Source: Acidimicrobiia bacterium (GTDB lineage: Bacteria > Actinomycetota > Acidimicrobiia > Acidimicrobiales > Bin134). From it: a stretch of 51,797 bases of DNA. How positions within the stretch are numbered: position 1 is the first letter of the stretch; every line of letters begins with the position of its first letter. Position numbers and translations under genes: made by a program. Positions 26,417 to 33,832 of the stretch are shown here, piece after piece. The notes beneath the pieces are model-generated. The model had not been told where the DNA came from. It saw nothing but the letters and a program-made list of their open reading frames with translations, and searched no databases. The stretch covers positions 82,140 to 133,936 of the forward strand of contig JAJDYU010000046.1 in assembly GCA_022825005.1 (NCBI GenBank), in the 5' to 3' direction.

Positions 26417-27547
26417 TTAGTCGCAGAGTGAGCCTTCGCCTATGAACAGGCCGTCGATGCCGCACACTCCGGTGTCGATGGTGCCGTTGGCCAGTCCGGC
26501 CCGCACCATCTCCACGTTGGCGGCCGCCTCGGCGCTAACTGCCGCGTCGTGGAACGGGGCATAGGTAATGCCCAGGTTCTCGGCGGTCAGCACGAACGGC
26601 CCGCCGGCGAAGCTGCCTTGGATGGTGGTGGCGATGTTGCGGAACACCGACAAGTCCACCCGCTTGATGGCGGAGCTGGCCAAGAACTCCGAGCCCGGGG
26701 CATCACCGCCGTTGAAGGTGGTGTAGTACTCGTCCTGGTCCACACCGATGCCCCAGGCACCGGCCTCGGTGGCGGCCTTGATTCCGCCTGAGCCGGTGGG
26801 GCCGCCGGCGCCGAAGATCACGTCAGCACCGTCGCCGATGAACTGCTGGGCGTCGGACGCGCCCTTTGCCGGGTCGGTGAAGCTCTCGTTGTACACCGAC
26901 AGAACCTGGATGTCGGGGTTGATGTACTTGGCACCGGCCTCGTAGCCGTTGACGAACTTCACCACCGGCGGCACGTCCTCGCGTCCGGCCACCACTCCGA
27001 CCACGCCCGACTCGCTGAGCGAGGCGGCCAGGGCACCGGCGATGAAACCGCCCTCGTGCTCGTTGAACAAAACGCCCACATAGTTGGCGGGGTATTCGGG
27101 CTGCCACTGGTCGATGCCGATGTAGTTGATGTTGGGGTTCTCCTCGGCCGCCGCCATGGTGTCGGTGCCGAGCAAGAAGCCCACGGTGATGAGCACGTCG
27201 GGGTTCTCGCTAGCTGAGGTGCTGAGGTTGGCGTCGTAGTCGGCCTCCGACGCAGTCTCGATCACACTGGTGTCTTCGATGCCGAAGCACTCGGCCGCGC
27301 CAACCATGCCCTCATAGGCGAACTGGTTGAAGGTGCCATCGTCCACCTTGCCAATATCGGTGACCATGTTCACTCTGAAGCCGTCGGGGGCCTCCAAGCC
27401 ACCCCACGCCTCGCATTCCTGATCTAAGGCCAGCAATGCGGCCGCAGGTGCTTCGGCTTCGTTATCGTCGTCATTGCCAAAGCCCGCAGCCACTATGGCC
27501 AAAGACAGCAGTACAGCAAGAAATAGCAGGATTCTCTTCCGCGTCAC
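26417..27547 (-). CDS. BMP-family nucleoside-binding protein of the ABC transporter (no lipobox Cys)
   Basis: 376-residue extracytoplasmic solute-binding protein of the Bmp/PnrA family. It has a hydrophobic signal sequence (residues 6-22), then NMVTDIGKVDDGTFNQFAYEG, the family's ligand Asp/Asn/Phe motif, GFLLGTDTMAAAEENP, YVGVLFNEHEGGFIAGALA, and DQDEYYTTFNGG. It delivers nucleosides to the downstream permeases. Family members are normally lipoproteins with a Cys after the signal. Here VAAGFGNDDD has Phe23 (TTT, 27479-27481) where Cys is expected, so the protein may be secreted or anchored otherwise. GTG 27547 follows AAGGAGGGG. Divergent from the SDR gene. Confidence 0.92.
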   Translation of the reverse strand: MTRKRILLFLAVLLSLAIVAAGFGNDDDNEAEAPAAALLALDQECEAWGGLEAPDGFRVNMVTDIGKVDDGTFNQFAYEGMVGAAECFGIEDTSVIETASEADYDANLSTSASENPDVLITVGFLLGTDTMAAAEENPNINYIGIDQWQPEYPANYVGVLFNEHEGGFIAGALAASLSESGVVGVVAGREDVPPVVKFVNGYEAGAKYINPDIQVLSVYNESFTDPAKGASDAQQFIGDGADVIFGAGGPTGSGGIKAATEAGAWGIGVDQDEYYTTFNGGDAPGSEFLASSAIKRVDLSVFRNIATTIQGSFAGGPFVLTAENLGITYAPFHDAAVSAEAAANVEMVRAGLANGTIDTGVCGIDGLFIGEGSLCD

Positions 27548-27661
27548 AGCCCCTCCTTCAGATGCCGGTCGGTAGGAATATGCAGGCTACCCCAGGGCGA
27601 TGATGTCTGCCGTGCTGGATCAGTGGGTTTGGTAAGCCAACGAGTGTCTAGTGTGAGGGCC

Positions 27662-28399
27662 ATGTCAAGGCTTGCAGGAAAGACAGCAATCGTCACTGGC
27701 GCAGCTCGGGGTACCGGGTCGGTCATCGCCCAGATGTTCCGGGATGAAGGGGCCGTGGTGGTGGCCACCGATATTGCCGAAGGGGACGGAATCGTCAAAC
27801 TCGACGTGACCAACGAGGCCCACTGGGACGAGGTGGTGAGCGGGATGGACCAGGTGGACGTGCTGGTGAACAACGCCGCCATTTTGCACATGGGGCCCAT
27901 CGAGCGCACCTCGGCCGACACCTACCGCCAAGTGCTGGACGTGAACCTGGTGGGGCCGTTTTTGGGCATGCGGGCGGTGGTTGGTCCCATGCGGGCCTCC
28001 GGGGGCGGTTCGATCGTCAACATCAGCTCCATCGACGGGCTCATCGGGATGAATGGGATATCCGCTTACGGGGCCAGCAAGTTCGGCCTCGGGGGGCTGA
28101 TGCGCTGCGCGGCCCTGGAGCTGGGCCGATCCGGCATCCGGGTGAACAACGTGTGCCCCGCGGGCGGCAACCCGGCCATGTACGCCCAGTGGTTCGACCA
28201 GATGACGTCGTTCATGGATGAGACTGCGGCCTACTCGGCCAATAGGGGCATCCCTGGCGAGGTCCCCCTGGAGTGCATTGCCGCCGCCGCGTTGTTCTTG
28301 GCTTCCGATGAGTCATCCCACATAACCGGTGCCGATTTGCCGGTTGACGGCGGAGCGGCCGCCGGAGTGGTTATCGAGGGCTTGAACAGCCTGGAGTGA
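27662..28399 (+). CDS. Short-chain dehydrogenase/reductase
   Basis: 245 residues, classical SDR. Cofactor loop TGAARGTGSVIA, NNAA motif (VLVNNAAILHMGP), catalytic Ser in VNISSIDGLIG and Tyr/Lys in YGASKFGLGG. It ends with SDESSHITGADLPVDGGAAAG. Oxidises or reduces an unknown alcohol/ketone with NAD(P). Start ATG 27662 has GAGGG just upstream; a longer TTG-started version to 27623 has no ribosome site. Similar SDRs are numerous in lipid- and steroid-using actinobacteria, so no substrate is assigned. Confidence 0.9.
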   Translation: MSRLAGKTAIVTGAARGTGSVIAQMFRDEGAVVVATDIAEGDGIVKLDVTNEAHWDEVVSGMDQVDVLVNNAAILHMGPIERTSADTYRQVLDVNLVGPFLGMRAVVGPMRASGGGSIVNISSIDGLIGMNGISAYGASKFGLGGLMRCAALELGRSGIRVNNVCPAGGNPAMYAQWFDQMTSFMDETAAYSANRGIPGEVPLECIAAAALFLASDESSHITGADLPVDGGAAAGVVIEGLNSLE

Positions 28400-28483
28400 G
28401 CGGGCGCTGCGAGGTCTCATTCGAACCTTTCGGCAGTATCATTCAATCAAGTGCCCTGGCCAACGGCGGCAGAGGAGAGACGC

Positions 28484-29626
28484 ATGGCTCCGCCTACTCG
28501 CACTGATGAGGAGATCATCGGACGCGCCGACGTCAACGACATTGACACCATCATCGACATCTCCCGCACCAACAGCGACGTCACCTCAATAATCCATGCG
28601 GTCCAGGACAACAGCGACGCTCTGTTCACCTGGGATTATGCCAAGGGGGCCCGGCCCAAGCTGGAGCGCCTCTACGAGAAGGCCAAGACATCGCAGTGGA
28701 ACGCCCAAACCGACTTGGACTGGTCTATCGAGGTTGACCCCTACGAGGCGTTCAATATTTTCACCGAGTCCGCAAGCCGCGATGAGTTCGAGCGCGAGGA
28801 TAGGCCCGATCTGCCCACCGCCAACTGGGGCGAGGCCGAGTGGCGGGAGTTCTCCCTTGAGACCTTCAAGTGGCGGATGAGCCAGTTCCTCCACGGCGAA
28901 CAGGGCGCCCTCCTGTGTACGGCCAAAATCGTGGAGACCGTCCCGTGGATCGACGCCAAGTACTACGCCGCCACCCAGGTGGTGGACGAGGCCCGTCATG
29001 TGGAGGTTTTCGGCAAGTACCTCGACGAGAAGCTGGGCGACTCCTATCCCATCAACGTCCACCTCAAGATGCTGCTCGACGACATCATCAACGACAGCCG
29101 CTGGGATATGACCTACCTCGGCATGCAGATCATGGTTGAAGGCCTGGCCCTGGCCGCCTTCGGCTTCATGTACCAGCTCACCCCCGAGCCACTGCTAAAG
29201 AAGCTCCTCCGCTATGTGATGGCGGATGAGGCCCGTCATGTGGCCTTCGGCGTGCTCAGCCTCCAGGAGTTCTACAGCGAGCTCACCACCCCCGAGTTGC
29301 GCGAGCGCCAGGAGTTCGCCTTTGAGGCCGCGGTGCGGATGCGGGACCGGTTCCTGTCCCAAGAGGTGTGGGAGCGCATGGGCGTGCCGGTTCGGCCCAT
29401 GGTGGAGAACTTCCTGTCATTACCCGCCGACCAGAAGCCGTTCCAGAACATCCTGTTCTCCAAGATCGTGCCCAACTGCAAGAAGCTGGGTTTGCTCGAT
29501 GCGGGCGACGGCTGGCTGCGGCGCCGGTTCGAGGAGATCCACGTCATCGAGTTCGAAGACTGGGTGGACACCGGCGAGGAGTACGAGGACTTCCAGTTCG
29601 AAGAGGCCGCCGCGGTCTCAGCGTAG
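28484..29626 (+). CDS. Ferritin-like di-iron protein (R2-like/oxygenase fold)
   Basis: 380 residues. The metal ligands appear as repeated motifs: E in HGEQGALLC, DEARHVEVFGKY, then E in MVEGLALAAFGF and DEARHVAFGVLS. Two E...DEARH helical pairs are what a ribonucleotide-reductase-R2-like, AurF-like or ligand-binding oxidase di-iron site needs. It is probably an oxygenase/oxidase in lipid or secondary metabolism; true ferritin storage is unlikely at this length. ATG 28484 has GAGGAGAG 7 nt upstream. The SDR gene precedes it on the same strand with an 84-bp gap; functional linkage is unproven. Confidence 0.82.
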   Translation: MAPPTRTDEEIIGRADVNDIDTIIDISRTNSDVTSIIHAVQDNSDALFTWDYAKGARPKLERLYEKAKTSQWNAQTDLDWSIEVDPYEAFNIFTESASRDEFEREDRPDLPTANWGEAEWREFSLETFKWRMSQFLHGEQGALLCTAKIVETVPWIDAKYYAATQVVDEARHVEVFGKYLDEKLGDSYPINVHLKMLLDDIINDSRWDMTYLGMQIMVEGLALAAFGFMYQLTPEPLLKKLLRYVMADEARHVAFGVLSLQEFYSELTTPELRERQEFAFEAAVRMRDRFLSQEVWERMGVPVRPMVENFLSLPADQKPFQNILFSKIVPNCKKLGLLDAGDGWLRRRFEEIHVIEFEDWVDTGEEYEDFQFEEAAAVSA

Positions 29627-29638
29627 ATCCCGGACTGC

Positions 29639-30387
29639 ATGGCCAAGCTGAGCCTGACACCGCTGGCCGAGGTGGCTGCCGAGTCGATTGCCGGCGGCAC
29701 GTCGCGACGGTTCAGCCCCGAGGGCTACAGCCTGTGGATCGAAGTGCTCGACCTTGAGCCCGGTGGCGGGGTTACGTGGGCACCGGCTGACGGCGACGAG
29801 GCGTTGTATGTGGCCGACGGTGAGGCCGATGTGATCGAGTATCGGCCCGACGGCCGACGGTCGGCCTGCTGCCCGACCGGGGGAGCGGTGATCGTGGAGC
29901 AGGGGGTCCGCGCCGCGCTGACATCGGTTGGACCATGCCAGTTAGTCCGGTTCGGCGCGACCGATCCGGTGGGGGTCTTTGGGCGGGGCGTGCATGTGTT
30001 CGGCCCCGCGGTTGGGGCTTCAGCGGTAATCCGGCCGGAACCCACGCCACCTGGTTTTGCGACTCCACCTGGGAGTCCACCCCGCTGACCCTTCTTCGGG
30101 TAGAGCGGGACACCCCCCGGCAAGGCCCTGCCCACCACCACTCGCAAGACGAGATCATCTACCTGCTCGACGGCGGTATCTCTCTGGGGTCGCTGGACGC
30201 TGAACCGGGGGCCATTCTGTGCATCCCCGCCGACGTCCGCTACCGCATCACCGCCGGCCCCGTGGGCTATCGCTTCCTCAACTACCGCAGCGGCCCCGCC
30301 GCCCAGGTCTACGAGCGGGATTCAGCGCCCCAACTCGAAAACGTCGCCGCCCGAGACGGCTACCTCATCGACGATCGCATCTTGTAG
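29639..30387 (+). pseudogene. Two-domain cupin (bicupin) with a one-base frameshift
   Basis: Two reading frames together make one bicupin. The first (from ATG 29639) gives MAKLSLTPLAEVAAESIAGG, a cupin domain DEALYVADGEADVIEYRP, then FGPAVGAS before going off-family. The second frame resumes with GNPAGTHATWFCDSTW, LLRVERDT, the metal-binding HHHSQDEIIYLLDG and FLNYRSGPAAQVYERD to the stop at 30387. Adding one G to the GGGG run at 30014-30017 restores a continuous 249-residue protein. It is either a recent mutation or a homopolymer sequencing error. The 3' end overlaps the convergent DCC gene by about 23 bp. Substrate unknown; many such bicupins are dioxygenase-like or sugar-binding. Confidence 0.8.
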
Positions 30388-30835
30388 TCCCCGGCCAGCG
30401 AATGCGAAATCGGTTGTTGGCCACCAGGCGATACATGCCACGGGCCAGCGGGTTGACCGGTCCCCAAGTCATAAGCCGGCCCACTACGGGCCAAAGGCCG
30501 CCCATGGCCCCGAGCGCGCCGGCGATGCTGCGATGGTTGTCCCAGCGAGTGCCATCGGGGCCGATCCACCACGCCGAGCGGGCCACGTCTTCTTCAGAGA
30601 GGCCAAGGGCATCCAAGTCGATCTGCTGGGAGGGAACCACCCGGTAGTCGTCGGTCAGCCGGCGCTGCGCCCAGCGGGCTGTCGCGGTGCAAAACCCGCA
30701 ATCGCCGTCGTATACCAGTGTTCCCGCGGGAATCAACGAGGAGGTGTGCGAATCAGACTCAGCTGTTGCGTCCGGGGGTGATGGCAAAGACGAATCAGGC
30801 TTAGCTGTTGCGCCCGGCATTGGGCTTCCGCCCAT
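30365..30835 (-). CDS. DCC-family thiol-disulfide oxidoreductase-like protein (DUF393)
   Basis: Core motif LVYDGDCGFCTATARWAQ contains the DxDCxxC signature of the DCC family, followed by IDLDALGLSEEDVARSAWWIG and a C-terminal membrane-proximal GPVNPLARGMYRLVANNR, as in other members. About 156 residues from ATG 30835; ATG 30820 or a TTG further in are alternatives. The first 40-50 residues overlap bL37 in another frame and include a duplicated 14-residue segment, so the N-terminus is unsettled. Redox activity is inferred from the CxxC only. Confidence 0.75.
   Translation of the reverse strand: MGGSPMPGATAKPDSSLPSPPDATAESDSHTSSLIPAGTLVYDGDCGFCTATARWAQRRLTDDYRVVPSQQIDLDALGLSEEDVARSAWWIGPDGTRWDNHRSIAGALGAMGGLWPVVGRLMTWGPVNPLARGMYRLVANNRFRIRWPGTTRCDRR
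30749..30832. repeat. 42-bp period tandem duplication at the bL37 3' end
   Basis: Copies at 30749-30773 and 30791-30815 (cgaatcagactcagctgttg versus cgaatcaggcttagctgttg, each continuing gcgYcc) match at 22 of 25 positions with a 42-bp period. The right copy holds the bL37 stop codon. The period is a multiple of three, so the overlapping DCC frame stays open and carries a repeated GATAKPDSS/DATAESDSH segment. Confidence 0.7.
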
Positions 30836-30890
30836 GGTTGGCCTTCTTGCGCCGTGCTCTGGCCTTGCGTTTTTGGGTGCGCTTCGACAT
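30801..30890 (-). CDS. Ribosomal protein bL37 (29 aa)
   Basis: A 29-residue, highly basic peptide beginning MSKRTQKRKARARRKK and ending KANHGRKPNAGRNS. The KANHGKRPNA-type core is the hallmark of bL37, the tiny actinobacterial large-subunit protein first seen in mycobacterial ribosome structures. A strong GGAGGT Shine-Dalgarno lies 5 nt before ATG 30890. It diverges from ychF (55 bp apart). It is about five residues longer than the mycobacterial form at the C-terminus, where a local tandem duplication lies. Easily missed by gene callers because of its size. Confidence 0.88.
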   Translation of the reverse strand: MSKRTQKRKARARRKKANHGRKPNAGRNS

Positions 30891-30944
30891 TCAAACCTCC
30901 GCGTCTCTTTCAAGACTACCGACTGTCACTAACGTGAACGATCC

Positions 30945-32021
30945 GTGGAGCGCTTCGGTTTTGTAGGACTGCCCAACTCCGGCAAGTCCTCTCTCTACAA
31001 CGCCTTGATCGGGTCAGACGTGCTGGCCGCCCCCTACGCCTTCGCCACCACCGATTCCAACGTGGGCGTAGCCAAGGTGGTCGACCCCCGGCTTGACGCC
31101 ATCGCCCAGCTCAGCGGTTCCCGCACCGTGACGCCGGCCAGCGTCCAGTTCACCGACATCGGGGGATTGGTAGAGGGGGCCAGCCGGGGCGAGGGGCTGG
31201 GCAACCGCTTTCTGGCCGGCATCCGGGAGGTGGACGCAGTGGTGTACGTGCTCCGGGCCTTCGTAGACCCCGACGTGCCCGGTCCCACCGATCCCCTGGA
31301 ACACCTGAGGGTGCTGGAGATCGAGCTGACGCTGGCCGACTTGGAATCGGTGGAGAACCGGCTGGTGAAGCGGCGCAAGTCGGCCGTCCAAGACCGGTCG
31401 CTGGCCGGTGAGGTGGCCGCGCTGGAAGCCGCCGCCGAGGTGCTGGGCGAGGGAGTCCCGCTGTACCGCAGCGACCTGACGGCCGAACAACGGAGCGACC
31501 TTCGAGAGAGTTTCCTGCTCACCAATCGCCCGGTTCTGGCGGTGGTCAATATCGGCGAGGACCAGCTCGACGACATCGAGTCGGTGATCGAGCCGGTGGC
31601 CGCTGAGCTGGATGGCCGGGCCGGGACCATGGCGGTGTGCGTGCAGCTCGAGGCCGAGGCCGCCCAGCTTCCCGCCGAGGAACGGGCCGAGATGCTCGAA
31701 GGCCTGGGCCTGGGCGAGGGGGCTTTGGGCCGGTTCACCCACGCGGCCTACGACCTGCTGGGATTGCGGACCTTCTTCACCACCGGCGACAAGGAGACCC
31801 GGGCCTGGACCTTCCGCATGGGGGCTACCGCCCCAGAAGCGGCGGGCCGGATCCACACCGACTTCCAACGAGGCTTCATCCGAGCCGACGTGATCGGCTG
31901 GCAGGAGCTGTTGGAGGCGGGCGGCTGGACCAAGGCCAAGGAACTGGGCGTGATGCGCACCGAGGGCCGCGACTACTCGGTGGCCGACGGCGATGTGATG
32001 GAGATCCGCTTCAATGTTTAG
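30945..32021 (+). CDS. ychF: YchF/Obg-like ribosome-associated ATPase
   Basis: 358 residues. P-loop GLPNSGKSS (usual GLPNVGKST), switch DIGGLVEGASRGEGLGNRFL, the NxxE base motif in VVNIGED that shifts preference to ATP, a coiled-coil insert, and the C-terminal TGS-like domain with TFFTTGDKETRAW and HTDFQRGFIRADV. A universally conserved translation-associated P-loop ATPase. GTG 30945 is at the family's usual N-terminus (MERFGFVGLPN). The P-loop Val-to-Ser and Thr-to-Ser changes are conservative but less common. Confidence 0.95.
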   Translation: MERFGFVGLPNSGKSSLYNALIGSDVLAAPYAFATTDSNVGVAKVVDPRLDAIAQLSGSRTVTPASVQFTDIGGLVEGASRGEGLGNRFLAGIREVDAVVYVLRAFVDPDVPGPTDPLEHLRVLEIELTLADLESVENRLVKRRKSAVQDRSLAGEVAALEAAAEVLGEGVPLYRSDLTAEQRSDLRESFLLTNRPVLAVVNIGEDQLDDIESVIEPVAAELDGRAGTMAVCVQLEAEAAQLPAEERAEMLEGLGLGEGALGRFTHAAYDLLGLRTFFTTGDKETRAWTFRMGATAPEAAGRIHTDFQRGFIRADVIGWQELLEAGGWTKAKELGVMRTEGRDYSVADGDVMEIRFNV

Positions 32022-32074
32022 CGGTTGCCAAAGTTCCTCTTGAACGAGCGCCGCTGGAGTTAGAAAATCTGGTG

Positions 32075-32425
32075 ATGGCGTGGCTCGTCTGCGACGAACG
32101 GGTGCTGGCCACCGTGGAGTTCGCCACGGGATGGCGGGAGCGAGCCTTGGGCCTGCTGGGCCGCGACGAGTTCGACAATGCGCTGCTGCTGCGACCAGCG
32201 TTTTCGGTACACACCCTGGGCATGCGCTTTCCCATCGACGTGGCTTACCTGGACCGCGATCTAGTGATCTTGAAAACAGCCACCATGGCCCGTTTTCGAG
32301 TGGGCCTACCAGTGTGGCGGGCTCGGGCAGTGTTGGAGGCTGAGGCTGGCTCTTTCGCCCGATGGGGGATAAAACCCGGCGATCGGCTCCAAGTGAGGCA
32401 GACTGCTGGTAGCGGCAGGGGATAG
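32075..32425 (+). CDS. DUF192 family protein
   Basis: 116 residues. Family blocks visible: TGWRERALGLLGRDEF, ALLLRPAFSVHTLGMRFPIDVAYLD, VWRARAVLEAEAGSFARWGIKPGDRL. DUF192 proteins are small beta-barrel proteins of unknown biochemical role; this one has no signal peptide, so it is cytoplasmic. ATG 32075, or GTG one codon earlier, 53 bp after ychF, so it may share its transcript. The gap to rsmI is 27 bp. Confidence 0.85.
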   Translation: MAWLVCDERVLATVEFATGWRERALGLLGRDEFDNALLLRPAFSVHTLGMRFPIDVAYLDRDLVILKTATMARFRVGLPVWRARAVLEAEAGSFARWGIKPGDRLQVRQTAGSGRG

Positions 32426-32452
32426 ACAAACTCATGCATCCGGGGAGGAAGC

Positions 32453-33331
32453 ATGGCTGGCAGATTGGTACTGGTTGCTACTCCGATCGGCAACCTCGGC
32501 GACTTGTCCCCCCGGGCCATAGAGGTCCTGTCCAAAGCTGACGTTGTGGCCTGCGAAGACACTCGCCGCACCGGACGCCTCCTGGCCCACGCCGGGGTGA
32601 ACGCTCCCCGATTGCTGGTGGTGAACGAGCACACCGAAAAGGCCGGTGCCGGCGAGATCGCCGACCTGATCATCGACGGGAGCATGGTGGCATTGGTCAC
32701 CGATGCCGGCACCCCGGCGGTTTCTGATCCGGGGGCCAAGGTGGTCAAAGCGGTGCTCAAGGTCGGGGGAGAGGTGGAGGCCGTTCCCGGCCCGTCGGCC
32801 GCGCTGGCCGCCCTGGTGGTGAGCGGCCTGCCCACCGGGCGCTTCTGCTTCGAGGGATTTCTCCCCAAAAAGGGCCGCCACCGATCCGACCGTATCGAGG
32901 AGTTGTCCCAGGAAGCCCGCACCATGGTGTTGTTCGAAGCCCCTCACCGGTTGGCCCGTACGCTGGACGACTTGGCCGCGGCGTTGGGGGGAGAACGGGC
33001 GCTGGCCATCGTGCGAGAGCAGACCAAACTGCACGAGGAGATATGGCGGGGCACCCTGGCCGATGCCATTGCCAAGGCCGAGGAAACCGAGCCCCGAGGC
33101 GAGTACGTGCTGGTGGTGGCCGGTTGCCCCGATCCTGCACCGCCCTCCGAATCCCAAATCAGGATGGCACTCAACGAGCGGCTTGCCGACGGCTTGTCCC
33201 GCCGGGATGCCGCCGCCGCGGTGGCCGCCGATCTCGGCGTGTCCCGACGAGCCGTGTACCAGATGAGTCTGAAAGACTGTCCCTTACAGAGACCCCAACC
33301 ACTGGCCCCACCGGCCCAGGAGTCCCCATGA
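32453..33331 (+). CDS. rsmI: 16S rRNA 2'-O-ribose C1402 methyltransferase
   Basis: 292 residues, tetrapyrrole-methylase fold. VATPIGNLGDLSPRAIEVL, CEDTRRTGRLLAH, VTDAGTPAVSDPG and GFLPKKGRHRSDRIEEL are diagnostic of RsmI. It methylates the ribose of C1402 in the decoding centre using SAM. GGGAGGAAG Shine-Dalgarno before ATG 32453. The last 60 residues include the DUF-type helix-turn-helix-like end (LSRRDAAAAVAADLGVSRRAVYQM) and a Pro-rich tail. Its stop overlaps the next start (ATGA). Confidence 0.95.
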   Translation: MAGRLVLVATPIGNLGDLSPRAIEVLSKADVVACEDTRRTGRLLAHAGVNAPRLLVVNEHTEKAGAGEIADLIIDGSMVALVTDAGTPAVSDPGAKVVKAVLKVGGEVEAVPGPSAALAALVVSGLPTGRFCFEGFLPKKGRHRSDRIEELSQEARTMVLFEAPHRLARTLDDLAAALGGERALAIVREQTKLHEEIWRGTLADAIAKAEETEPRGEYVLVVAGCPDPAPPSESQIRMALNERLADGLSRRDAAAAVAADLGVSRRAVYQMSLKDCPLQRPQPLAPPAQESP

Positions 33332-33792
33332 GCGACGTCAAGCCCATTCCCGACGACTATCCCCGCATCACTCCCTACCTGTGTGTCGGCGGCGCAGCCG
33401 CGGCCATCGACTTCATGGTCGAGGTGTTCGACGCCACCGAGCGCATGCGTATCTCTGCACCCGGCGGCCTGATCGGCCACGCCGAGGTGGCCATCGGCGA
33501 CGGGCTCATCATGGTGTCCGATGAGTACCCCGAGATGGGGGTGCTCGGACCGAATTCCATCGGCGGAACCGCGGTCACCATCAGCGTCTACGTGGAGGAC
33601 GCCGACGCCACCTTCGCCAAAGCTGTTGCCGCCGGAGCCACCGCTGAACGGCCGGTGGAGACCCAGTTTTACGGCGACCGGGGCGGCATGTTCGTCGACC
33701 CGTTCGGCCACCGCTGGCACGTGGCCACCCATGTGGAGGATGTGTCCCCCGAGGAGATGGCCCGCCGTTCCGCCGAAATGTTCGGGGAGTAA
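33328..33792 (+). CDS. VOC (glyoxalase/PhnB-like) family protein
   Basis: 154 residues with the two beta-alpha-beta-beta-beta halves of the vicinal oxygen chelate fold: YLCVGGAAAAIDFMVEVFDATE, and VYVEDADATFAKAVAAGATAERP...GDRGGMFVDPFGHRWHVATHVEDVSPEEM. The second half is the PhnB-like signature. Metal ligands are likely the H/E residues, but reaction and substrate are unknown. ATG 33328 overlaps the rsmI stop, so it is translationally coupled. Related proteins are common and mostly uncharacterised. Confidence 0.88.
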   Translation: MSDVKPIPDDYPRITPYLCVGGAAAAIDFMVEVFDATERMRISAPGGLIGHAEVAIGDGLIMVSDEYPEMGVLGPNSIGGTAVTISVYVEDADATFAKAVAAGATAERPVETQFYGDRGGMFVDPFGHRWHVATHVEDVSPEEMARRSAEMFGE

Positions 33793-33832
33793 CACATCGG
33801 GATCAGCGGGCCGAGGAAAGTAGTGTGAAGCG

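Noticed and set aside
31014..32435. 473-codon open frame antisense to ychF and the DUF192 gene
   Set aside because: Mirror frame of GC-rich genes: low-complexity Gly/His/Gln/Val-rich translation, no known motif, and both sense genes are clearly real. The same applies to long antisense frames over mfd, the aldehyde dehydrogenase, pth and enolase.
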